Under the pieces are notes generated by a model that saw only the letters and a program-made list of their open reading frames with translations, had not been told where the DNA came from and ran no database searches. Both the position numbers and the translations under genes were made by a program. Positions 33,970-44,999 of a stretch of 64,000 nt of DNA are shown here, piece after piece (within the stretch, counting starts at the first letter, position 1; each line of letters opens with the position of its first letter). Source of the DNA: Isoetes taiwanensis (Eukaryota > Streptophyta > Lycopodiopsida > Isoetales > Isoetaceae); the NCBI GenBank assembly GCA_021234155.1, contig JAJEKV010000914.1, positions 1 to 64,000 on the forward strand, given 5' to 3'.

Positions 33970-34129
33970 TGTTGAATGTAATGGTTTGTGTGAATATGTA
34001 GCATAATAGCGGGGTTTTTTCTTTGTGTTTTTGTATGCTTTTCACTAAGGTTTTCTTATGATTTCGTGATGTATTCAAATGGATGTACTAATGCGTACAT
34101 CTAGAGTGCACCATTTCTGAGCCATTGAT

Positions 34130-34325
34130 TTTAGCCTTTTTTTTTTCCAATGGTCAACAACCAATGGCTCACAACAAAAGCCCTTTTTTTTGTGCGTGTG
34201 GTGCATAATGCATTACATGAAGGGCCATTGATTTTTAGCCTTTTTTCAATGGTCAACAACCAATGGCTCACAACAAAAGCCGTCTTTTTGTGTGTGTGGT
34301 GCATAATGGGCATATGAAGGGCTTG
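34130..34325. repeat. ~100-bp tandem repeat, two copies
   Basis: CAATGGTCAACAACCAATGG, CTCACAACAAAAGCC and the GTGTGGTGCATAATG block occur twice, about 100 bp apart. On the minus strand this gives a repeated AFVVSHWLLTI peptide, which explains the ORF there. Confidence 0.88.
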
Positions 34326-34870
34326 AAGGGCGCATGTAGTGCAGTTTCCCTGCTGGCAACACATTTCTTATCATAACGTTTGATCCATAGCTCTGCTTGA
34401 GATGATTTTTATTGCGTTGGAAAGCTCTCTCTGAGCTCTTTTTGATAGTGTATGATATGGATATGTTTGATTAAGTTATGTATGCTAAAACAACAATTTT
34501 TCGGCCGGGTTTGGTAGGCTTTCACATCCTACCGGTGATTATCTGAGGATTAAGCTATTGGATATTGTTTTATGGCTCATTCGAATGAAGCTTGCAAAAA
34601 ATTACCATGCATTTTTAGATTTTGAGGCAGTTATTAAGCAAATTCCAAGGCTTCTAGATCCTTGTGCTAACAAGCAGAAAAGTTTCCCACTTTGGTTTCT
34701 CACCACAAGAATCCATGGAGGCCAAAGGCTGCTGTTAAATTCCAGTTGAAAAATGTTTGTGTATGGGTGTTGCAAACTTTATGACTTTCAGAATAATGGG
34801 ATCAATCTGCTCTATCTTTATGGTAACTTTTATTTATGTACTATTTGTTTTATTGTGATCAAATTCTGGG
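34326..34870. other. no recognised gene
   Basis: A 63-codon plus ORF at 34558 has no recognisable domain. It may be the upstream part of the LINE fragment that follows. Confidence 0.4.
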
Positions 34871-34875
34871 GCAGA

Positions 34876-35932
34876 AGCCTAGGGACCGGGACTAACAAAA
34901 AAGAAATGGGAGAAACAAGAAGGAATATTCAGGCAATGGCATGGCGAGAATTCAAGTTGAGAATGAATACACCACAAACAACCATAGTATATGAGGGGGG
35001 GAAACCATGGAAATAAGGCGTGGAAAAGACCATCGGATATCTCATAAGAAAAACAATGCAGGTGGGAAACCGAATAAGTTAGCAAATATAAGCTATCGGT
35101 GAATCGCGAAAGCCCACATAATCGAGGGGCGCGATTGGTTTAGGGGATGTAGCAATGTGGATAAGAAAAATGGGGATGAATCTGGCGACCTGATTAGTGA
35201 AGGAGAATGGAATGATGAATGGCAAAGCGAGCTACCCAAGCAGCTACAAAAACACCAAGGGCCCAAGACAATCGACTTATGGCGGTATTCAACCCGGAAG
35301 CAATGGATAGGACAACAAATGTATGGGATAATTTACTAGGAAAAATGAGGAAGGATATCCTAGCAAGATTTAGAATGGGAAGACATGACCTAAGAATTGA
35401 AAAAGGACGAGATGGCTGGGAGAATAGAAAGATGATGGATATGTAGAATCTATAACAATGGGAAGTGAAAGATGAAAAAATCGTATGCTAAGCGAATGCC
35501 CAATATATGAGGACAAGGGAACAATCTGAAAATGTAAGATAGAGGTCAGCACATTACACACCATGATGGCAAGGACAGAGACATTGAGGATAAAGCGGAC
35601 ACCTTGAAATGACAGCGACAAGACAAGGGAAGTACATAAAGAAAAAGGGCTTGTTATGAACCACTTTGAGAGGCGCAGACCATACCTGCCTTAAATGCTT
35701 TCGGCTCAAAGGCGATTGATAACGACCTTATCTGCGCCACGGCCTTGAAGCCCGCATCCAAAGCGAGGGTCTTGGGTACTAATAGAGAAAAGTGAAGCCT
35801 TGAAAAGGCTACATTGTAAACCGGCATGATGTGCTAGTAGCACCCATCGGGGAGCTCGCCCATGCTACATAAGTCCCACGGGCCTCAGGGCACAAGGGAC
35901 AATAATGCATCTATCTATCTATCTATCTATCT
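34876..35932 (+). mobile_element. CR1/L2-like LINE 3' end with (ATCT)6 tail
   Basis: Broken plus-strand frames from 35219 read LARFRMGRHDLRIEKGRDGW followed by VEDEK-like and C.IYEDK segments (35440-35520). This resembles the C-terminal 'FR.G.H.L.IE.GR...EDE.HF...CP.Y...R' pattern of CR1/L2/jockey-type LINE polyproteins. A GC-richer 3' region follows, and the copy ends in (ATCT)6 at 35909-35932. Short tandem repeats in place of poly(A) are typical of CR1/L2-type LINEs. RT itself is missing (5' truncation). No target duplication was identified. Confidence 0.6.
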
Positions 35933-36059
35933 AATTCAAAAGCTACGGTGATGAAAGCCTCAAATGAATTCTAGTTTTTTCGGTTTGAATTCTAAAATTT
36001 TTTGTCTACCAGGGAGGGGCGTCCCTAAGGCCGAAGGCCAAAAAAAATTTTGCAACACA

Positions 36060-36420
36060 AACCATTAACATCCAACATATAAAATTAAATCCCCAACACA
36101 TAACCATTGACATTAACAACCAACACATAACTACCATTGACATTAATTAACACAACCATTGGGTCCAACACATTTAAATTAAATTCCCCTTAAACCCCTT
36201 TGGTTTTGGTGTATATTCACACGGGGGGTGAGGCGTTGAGAGCCCTCATAATTGTATTTTGTAATGCATACAAAATCAACACCATATAGTATTCGGCTTT
36301 GAAATCTTATAGTATTTTTTGAATCTTGTTATCTGATATATAAATTTTGTACTTGCATAATACCCCACAAACGAGAAACTTTACGTACGGTGTAGATTAA
36401 GGAATAAGGGGTGAATATGC
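36060..36420 (-). repeat. second copy of the 33.5-kb repeat, abutting copia pol end
   Basis: Homologous to 33545-33825 (shared AACACATT.AAATTAAA, ACCCCTTT.G.TT.GGTG.ATATTCAC and GGAATAA.G blocks). It continues without a gap into the stop codon of the copia RNase H fragment on the minus strand. This suggests that the repeat is the 3' untranslated region or LTR of that copia family. Confidence 0.65.
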
Positions 36421-36760
36421 CTATCCAAGTTTGTGTCTTAAATCTTCAAACCTGTGTTGACTTAAAGCTTTTGTAAATATATCCGCCAACTGCAAATTTG
36501 TTTCAATATAGTTCACCTGTATTTCCTTCTTTTCAACCATTTCACGTATGAAATGAATATGTAACTCAATATGCTTGGTTCGCTCATGGAAAATTGGATT
36601 CTTACACATTTGATACAACTCATGTTGTCACACAATAGTTCCATTGCATGAGTTTGTGGCAAATTCAATTCTTTCAATAACTTCCTCAACCACATGATTT
36701 CTTTTTTGTTAATGCACATCTTTGCGTGTTGCCGGTAGAAGCATGAAAGGGTGGGCAAAA
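36421..36760 (-). pseudogene. copia RNase H C-terminal fragment
   Basis: The minus strand reads KEIMWLRKLLKELNLPQ, LLCDNMSCIK, then NPIFHERTKHIELHIHFIRE, LQLADIFTKALSQHRFEDLR and HKLG before TAG at 36421-36423. This is the end of copia RNase H. One frame change near 36600 and loss of everything upstream show it is a truncated relic. Confidence 0.92.
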
Positions 36761-39700
36761 AGTGCCAGTATTTTTACATTTACAAATTCAAAATGGAAAT
36801 CCCTCCCCTCCCTCCCCTCCGAAATTATTATTCTTGGAATGAATCATTAATAGGGCAAATAATTTTTGAACTCTCCTCCCGCTCTGTGTTCAACCTCCTC
36901 CCGCTTCGAACCTCCATAGCGAAAAGCTTGACATCTATATTCGAACCTCCATAGTCAAGATCGGGGACCTCCATAGCCAAAAGCTTGCATTTTCGGAGAG
37001 GTGAAGCACCGAGAAGAGATCATGGCGAAGCGGCTTGGAACAAAGACATCTCAAGAAAATCTCCTCGCAACAAACCTATAAAGCCCATGCAAGGTCTCCC
37101 ACTAGGAACTGCCGCCCGAAAACTCAAGAGTGGGTCTTCTTGAATGGGAGGTCTTCTTGTGAGTTGAAGTTTGATAAAAAAGGTAATCATGCTGGTGAGG
37201 AGCAACAATTTTGATAGCATGTTCCAGGCTAGTGCAAATAGGTGCGGGATGTTTGGGGCCCCAAGCCCTTCTTTGTTGGGGGTTATCAAAGAGTCGAGGA
37301 TTAAGCCTATTTGGATGGATTTTTTTTTTTTACGTATGAGCATGTTTTTTATGGGAAGGACATTGCAAATCATCACATCCCGATTGTATTTTGCAGAAAC
37401 ATATGCACTTCATTACAAAGGGTAAGCATTGATTGGGATGAGATGAAAAGCAAAGTGCAAGTCTTCATTCAAAGGCTCTCAAAAAGAATCGACTGACGTA
37501 ATTAGCTCAAGAAAAGTCTTCCAATGTTAAAGCTATTAAATGTATGCCTCGGTGTAGAACTGAGCAGCGGGTTAAATGATGAAAAGGTGGAGGGAAGAAG
37601 AGTATTAGATTACGCCTCCATGCTTGATGAAAATCTGAGACTTTAAAGAAAAGGAAAACAATGGAAATTGAACTGTTGAAGCATGAGAGTGATAAGAGCT
37701 TCTTGACAAGACTTGTCAGAGAATAAAGATGCAAAAATATGTGGCTTGATTCGACATTATGGCGAGGTTTAAGCATGAAGGGAAACCAGCGATAACCGGC
37801 AGCATCCCATTTAGAGGAGAGAAATCACTCTAATGATTCCCATTGATTGTTTAAAGGCTGATTTGCAGAATTAAGCTGCCATTGAAACAATCGGCAAGGA
37901 TATGGAAGTTAAATCCAACCGTGAGAATAGAATAAAGGAGATGACTAAGCATTTGGAAAATCGGACGATATGGGCTGCAGCCCTCCATACTTTCGAAGAA
38001 ACCCGAGCTTCATCCTCACATATTACCAATACTGCCCACTTGGAACGTGATTTACCTTATTTCGACCATGGTAATATCTCCACTTTGTAGTCATACATAT
38101 TGTCTATTTTGTCTTGTATTGGAGTTTCGCGACGAATACATGTGTACATTTTATTGTTCATGGTCAGAGGACTGCGCCTTCCTTAGGAATCCCTTAGAAA
38201 GTACATCTATTTCTATTTTCATTATATAATTAGTTTGAGTGTACTTAGATGTAGTTAGTTTCCATCATGTACATTTGTATTAGCATTTGATTTGGCGTGG
38301 TTTTGTCTTTCTTGTAAAGAAAATGTATTTGCTTACGTTCTTTACATTTACATGTGCCACGGCTTTTTTCGAATTCCTTTACGGGGTGTATTAATAGGTG
38401 TATTGCATATGACTACATGTGATCGAAATGCATATGAATTTAGTATTTGACTTTCTTTTACATTCAATCTTTGAAATGATGTATTTGATAGGATTATTAT
38501 TGATAAAATATTTTTGTTCTTTACATTTTACATATGTTACGAAATGCATTTGAATTTAGTATTTGGTTTCCTTTACATTCGATAGCTATGCATTAATGTA
38601 CTTCATTTTGTCATTACACATTATCAGTGAGAGAAAGTTTGCTGTAGTAAAAACCACTTGCATATAATTAACATTTGTTTGTTTTGATTTGCATCGATTG
38701 TTTTTTTCTTGATTTTGCTTCTATCTACTCTACATCTCCCCTTGATTACCAATCAAGTGTTTACATTCTTATTTGCTTGTGATCCCAATTGTGTCAATAC
38801 CGGATATGGGTAGTATCAAGAAAGCAAGAAGTAAAAACTGCAGTAAACTAAACAATTCATGTTTAGGTGCACTATGCTTAAGTTACGAATATAGCAAAAA
38901 TCTTATGTTGTAGGTAAAAAGAAGGATGTTGGGAAGGGTTGCATTTACCATTCTCGGAGACATCCCAATTCTTTGAACACTGGCACAAAGATCTTTGTTG
39001 CTTTATCGATGTCGGAAGTCCATCCCATCTACATCACCTTTGAAATTGCAACAACTCATAAGCAATGGGTCTGGAGTTTGGAGGCGGATTGGATAAAACT
39101 TGAGCGAATTGCGGAAGGATAGGGTGATTGCCCGATTACATTCCGATTACATTAAGATTGCATATGTTGTAGTTAGAGTTCACTAATGTTCAATATTTTA
39201 CTGGATTGTTTCCCAAAAAAGAGATCCCATTGAAGTTGAGCCGCTATTATTGCGACAACAAGCTAAAAAGCCAGAAAGTAATTCTCTCTCCTTTTAGGGT
39301 TTCTTTTTTTTGTATTTTGAAGTTACGTTGGCGTGTTTACGGATAAAATTGCGAAAAGATGTTGGTGGCGACATTGAAGTCAAATCGAAAGCTGCTATTG
39401 AAGTTCAAGTTGAGGAAAAGTCTTGTTCTTTGGCGGTCGCGTGTTTCTTTTTTGTCTTGCTTTCAAAACATTAGAATGAAGCACTTTCTTTACTTGAGAG
39501 AGTCTGGCGATTCAATGGAGCTAGATGATGTTGAAGAAGCCTTGAAGTGCCCCAAGACAACTACTAAATTTATGATCAAAATGATGCTAAAACAGCTTGG
39601 AAAAAGAAGTGCAAACAGGCGAGGACATCCGTTGCAAAGCGGTAATTGCTAGCTTACATTTTACTTAGTTATACTTCAGTGGCTTATTAGATTTTACTCG

Positions 39701-41060
39701 TTTTGCGGGGTCTAAACCAATCGAAAAGAGATTGGAAGGTATCAATTTATGCTTTATTGTCATGGATCAATTGTTAATATGACACTAACATCTTGGATCG
39801 ACAAACGAAATGATGATAAGGATAAACTTATGGAATTCGCCATTCGCCCATTCAAAGCTGTCCAGAAGCTGAAATGAAAAGTGGTTGCATCGATGTAGCA
39901 ATTTTATGTGCAACTAGCTCTAAAAAGTAGCCACTTAGTGGATCTTTATGGCGAGGTAATAACACGTTTGTGAATTTGTATTTGTTGCTATTCCTTGTCT
40001 CTAATGTTGACCTTAATCTAATCCGGTGCTTACATGAGACATTGCCTTAGAAGTGGAAGAGCAAAATATTTTTATCGCTTACAACTACATAAGGTTTAGA
40101 AAGCTACCGGCTGATACAAAGGAAGGGTGAATCGGTGAAGGATCACCCACCATCATTGAAATAGTGAAACGGGGATGAAGGGTTGTGGTAGCTAAATGCC
40201 ATCATATCCTTTGCACCTATCCTTGAGAATGACCATTTTGTCTTTGTTGTTCTTACGCTTCATCTGGGATTCCAAGATCCCTACACGCACCGGCAATTCA
40301 CGTCTTGAATCCTCTTACGGTTATCTAATTTAACGAGAAAAGCAAATCAAAGGGGTATGTAATACTTTAAGTTGTTGCTTTGCTTTTCTTCGCGTTTATA
40401 TCTGTTAAATTTTGTGATATGTCAATGCACACACAAATGTTAACCCTATCGATCGGGTCAAGTATCTAGAGGCGTCGATTTCATGAAGAGAAATAATGTT
40501 AATCGGATTAAAAATTATTAGAGGTGCCACGTGCAGCAGATTTAATATCATGTGGGTTGTATGTGATGGGATTTATGCACAAATATGTTGAAGCTCTTGT
40601 CTGGTAGAGATATGGAAGTAAGTTGTATGCCTTCCCTTTGTATATGCTGCATCTCATGTTCCTTTAAATATTTCTAACCTATTTATGGATGTCACGGATT
40701 ACATCTAAATGGTTCTCATGAATACGCTTATCCGCGACAACAATTTCTAATAGAAGCTTTGGTCGCATTGTGATGCAATCTGAAAAACGTGAAATCAAGA
40801 GTCCTCCGATTTCGGGATTTAAAGCTTTCCGATTCCCGATTTATGATTGATGCACAATCAGAAGATCCCCAGAATGAGCTGATCATGGTCACGATTATCC
40901 CGATTTTGCAAGATGAACTATGTAATGGGCTTATATCTATATATTTTTGTTCACATTTTTGTGAACATTTCCTATCATAAAGAATGTGTAAATGACACTA
41001 TCTTTGAATAGTATACTCTTTGATAGTATACTTTATGACTATGTTTCAAGTGATATGTTT
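36761..41060. other. no recognised gene
   Basis: AT-rich DNA with short ORFs on both strands (97 codons at 39359 plus, 118 codons at 37020 minus, 89 codons at 37507 minus), none recognised. The 38.9-40.9 kb part has slightly higher GC and several short plus ORFs that could be degraded exons, but no splice pattern or domain supports a gene. Confidence 0.4.
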
Positions 41061-41068
41061 TGTGACCT

Positions 41069-41361
41069 TGTGCCACACCACCACCCCTCCACCACCACAC
41101 TCACACCACAATCCATGACACCCCACCACCACCACCACCATCCCACCATCCCTCCCCCCCCAACCACCCCCACCACATCATACCACTACACCACCACTGC
41201 AGGACACCACCATACCCCATCCCCCACCCACCACCCCCCACCACATCATCATGCCACCACACACCACTACGGGACCACCACCACCCCCCACCAACACCCC
41301 ACCCCACCCCACCACCACACACCACTCCACCACCCCCACCACCACACCCTCCACCACCCAA
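41069..41361. repeat. CCA/CAC-rich microsatellite-like tract
   Basis: About 290 bp composed almost only of C and A with occasional T or G, made of CCACCA and CACC motifs. ORFs rich in His/Pro/Thr (plus) and Gly/Trp (minus) are by-products. Confidence 0.93.
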
Positions 41362-44191
41362 GGAGAGAAGTTGTTTTGGTTTGGGGTTCAGTAAAAGGCA
41401 TACTTTGCTATGTACTTTGCATTTTATAATTCAATGGTAAAATGTCATTAACTTGAGTTGCAAACTAAACTTTAGTTGAAACATGTTTCTTATATCTGTA
41501 ACAAAAGGATAGAAATAGTTCGGGATTAACTAAAAAGAATGTGAAAACTTTAGAGAAGGTTAAAGTAAAAAAATGAATCCCAATGATTGTAGAGAAGAGG
41601 AGTTATGTTAATAAAAAAACTTTACAAAAAAATAGTTCTCATATCAAAAGCTTTACAATTGAAACAGGGATTAAAAAAAACTTAAAACTAAAACTAATGG
41701 GGTTGGGGCCCATCCTCATCTATATGGAGGTCAGTCCTCCATGGCATACATCTTCATTTCGAGGAAGGCGGCTCCGTCGGGGTAACCTCGATCAGCCATT
41801 CGAGAACACGGATTGAACAAACAACTTGTGCCTGCCTGGGATAGGGTTTCTCCCACTTGTGGTGGAGTGAACTTAGCCACCCTAGAACTGGATGCCCCCC
41901 GGATGGGATCAGGGGACGTCCGGGCGGTGAAGGAGAGCACAATAGCTGGAGTACTCCTGCGCGAACTGTAGTTTTGAACACCGCCATTGGACGGAATGAA
42001 GCGGAATGGGCCAGGAATGAAGCCCGACCTCAGGAAGAGGAAAATGGATGAATGAAGCCGGGGAATTTTGGGAATAAAAAAGGGATGTTTGCATGCATAA
42101 CGATTTTGGGAATGAGGCGAAAGAGGAAAGGGATGTTTACATGCATACGATTTCCACACCTGGTTTTCACACCTCAATAATTTTGCAAATGTAAAATGTA
42201 TGGGTTGATCAATATATGAGACCAACTCCACATCATTTTACGGTGAAGAGACATTCAAGAGACAATATATGATTACATGAACATCACATGCCGACATATT
42301 CGGTTTGCAAGTCTATGCCTTGGTGCGCCAGAAAAGTTACTTTCAACAACGGGTTAGCATTATTAGATTCTACAATCTCGGCAAATTTTCCAGCAATATT
42401 TCATACCCAATAGTTAGTGGAGTTCCATATGCATAAGATGTACCTTTAATCTTATGTTTGACTGGCTCAATGGAAATCTTAACCCCACCATTTCGGGATG
42501 GACAAGAACTTTCTTTCCTTTGAATAAACTGTACTTTTGATGGCAACTAGGAATCAATTCAGTAGTTACCGGCTATAACTTCATTACCACAATAAAATTC
42601 ATTTCCATAGTCATCCTTTTGGTGGTGTCTTCTTAGGGGCATGTTTCCTTGCACGTAATGGGATGAGATAATAAGGGACCCCCTTTCACGCATTGTGCGG
42701 GGATGTGAATGATGCAAAAAACCAACACCAGACTGCCGCATCCACATTGTCCACGCCATTTGCCCTGAGGTCCTCGCCTCGTACCCATCCTCTTCAACAT
42801 TGTCCCTGCTTTTGTAGGCTCTAGTTTTCTCAACTCCCACACGCACCACAATGATCAGCATTCTCCTGGCAGGCCAATCAAAATTGATGCATGCCTTACA
42901 AAAACATGAAAGAGATCTACTACTATTAACTTTGTTGGATCATTGGATCTATGGATGATACATAATGAAGAGATTGCACCCTTTCAGGGGAGCACATCAA
43001 ATCTTTGGGAACGGTCAATGTCGGACACCTTTCAAAATACCCCGCTTTCCACATCAGAAATTTTTTCTTCAAGAACCTCACATAGGTTGCATTTTTTTTA
43101 CTTTCCCATCCTTTTTTTTTTGTTGTTTTCAAGCCATAGTTTGGCTATGGCTCCTTCTCGATATTATTGCCCTCCCATGTCCCGAACCAAAGAAATTCCG
43201 GTGCATTCTCGATCTATGCTGTTGATGATACCTAGTTACATGATAGAAAGCTCTTCGGATTTCGAATTGGACTAACCTGCACTAAACTAATGGTATTTTC
43301 ATATGGCGTACCATTTTCTCTCGATAGTGAGGTGCATAGTGAATGCTTTTTGAACAAAGAGGTATCATGTATTTTGTCATCCAAACAAAAGAAGTGCAAT
43401 ACATTTCCTCATTTTACCTCAGACCTTGAACATCGTGATGTGGACCAATATCTGATTTGTTCATTGTAAATTACTGCTTGAATCTAGTTGAATGGCTTCA
43501 AAGTATAATTCTCAATCAACAACCGATATCGTATCATCGCGAAGACTCTTCATGGATTCCTTGAATTGTTTGCTCAATAATGTGCCACAAAGTTATGATA
43601 TACAAACTTGACATATGATCAAACATGTTATCCAACATATTAATCGAGCTGCTTTCTTTGTCAATTAGCTTTGGTCTTAGGTGAAGTTCCTTTTCTTAGG
43701 GCTCATTAACGTAACCATAGACTTGCCAGATCAAGTGTTTGATCAATCTGCTCCTTGTATTCTCTTGGACACAACTCAATTAATTGTTTCCTACAATTTC
43801 CACAATCTGATTTGATACATCGAAGCTTATGCCACTCGTTATAGTTTGCTCTGTCATACTATAGCCCTCCAAAATGTGCTAACATTATCAAATGTCATGC
43901 TCTTGGTTTGACATATCCGGAAGATGCGACGCACTGCACACACACCTGATTGCCGCTAACAATTTTCATGGAGTCTTGACCTCATCAAATTAAATGCACG
44001 CATGGCAATACGGATCGATTGTTTCCATGTTTCTGCGCAACAACATGTGTTTCTCCTTTTCCTTCTAATGCAAAGAAGGTTTTAAGTATTCAAATTGCCT
44101 AAGCCCAATCGAACCTCTCGGATCTTGATCCACAAAATTCGAATAATTCAACAGTGAAATTGCGATTGAAATAAAAATTAGTCACCTCATT
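41362..44191. other. no recognised gene
   Basis: Minus ORFs at 41731-42231 (166 codons) and 42559-42861 and plus ORFs at 42943-43275 have no recognisable domain. A short internal duplication (GGGATGTT.GCATGCATA) occurs at 42081 and 42129. Confidence 0.4.
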
Positions 44192-44205
44192 ACATTATAT
44201 TACAT

Positions 44206-44517
44206 AAAAAGATAAATATTATATTATTATCTGGAAAAGATGACGATTGGTAATCTTCAAAGGTTTGGATGTGGCAGATAATCGTGTTCTCCAAGAAGCT
44301 CAAGATTACATTGTAAAGTCAGATCATTGTTCTTCACTTTTGCCCCTCTAAGAAGCATTGATTTTTGAGGAGTATTTGATGTGCACTCTTATGCTTAGGC
44401 AGGTTCCTTCACTCGGTGGGTCTCTGCTTATCCGCTGAGATTTTATTTCTGTCTCTGCATTTATACTTGTATTTGACTCTTTGATTGAATAAAGTCTGAC
44501 GTCCTTCAACAAAAAAA
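44206..44517 (+). mobile_element. 5'-truncated LINE insertion with 14-bp target duplication
   Basis: A 312-bp insert has AATAAA (44488-44493), ends GTCCTTCAAC plus A8, and is flanked by perfect direct repeats ACATTATATTACAT (44192-44205 and 44518-44531). This is the signature of target-primed reverse transcription. The tail resembles that of the larger LINE at 54.5 kb (CCTTCAA before poly(A)), so it is probably the same family. Confidence 0.88.
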
Positions 44518-44659
44518 ACATTATATTACATTATATTACATTACATACAAATCTTTTACATATTCAAGACCCTAAACTCCCACACATACATATATATTCT
44601 GACATGAATTTTATTTCATTTACTATGAAGTCACATAATTTCTTGACAATTAATGCCAC

Positions 44660-44685
44660 GGTTCTATTGCGACAGCAATAGAACC
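44660..44685. repeat. perfect hairpin, 11-bp stem, 4-base loop
   Basis: GGTTCTATTGC, loop GACA, GCAATAGAACC. It lies at the left edge of the direct repeat that recurs near 50.1 kb, where the left half of the stem has decayed. Confidence 0.9.
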
Positions 44686-44815
44686 GACAGGCATCTTTGG
44701 ATGGGGACGCCCCTTTGTCACTCCTCCTATTTATTGACCTCTTCTTCATTGTTCTATCATCGGCGTTCTCTTGAGCTAGATTTCTTCTTCTTCTCTATCC
44801 TATCAGTTTATTGAG
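44675..44815 (+). repeat. direct repeat, left copy (right copy 50110-50243)
   Basis: Shared blocks are AATAGAACCGACA, TTGGATGGG, TTGTCAC, CCTCTTCATTGTTC, ATCATCGGCG, CTCTTGAGCT and GATTTCTTCTTCTTCT. The two copies bracket 5.4 kb of T-rich DNA. They may be LTR-derived, although the similarity does not extend past about 140 bp. Confidence 0.75.
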
Positions 44816-44999
44816 CTGCTGGTGCTCTACGACATCTCGTCTTAGTTCTTCATCCACGACAAAGAGACGCCTTTCGCATATTTTTAATCGTGGCCTTTAG
44901 GCCTTTATACCTAATTGAATCCATGGAAATCATTTATCCCGCCTTCTTGCTTTGAATCGGGGAGATCACTTTACGATGTCTTCTTTGCTTGGGAAGGCC

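Noticed and set aside
40992-41429. 145-codon His/Pro/Thr-rich ORF and its Gly/Trp-rich antisense
   Set aside because: Both are read through a CCA/CAC microsatellite-like tract.
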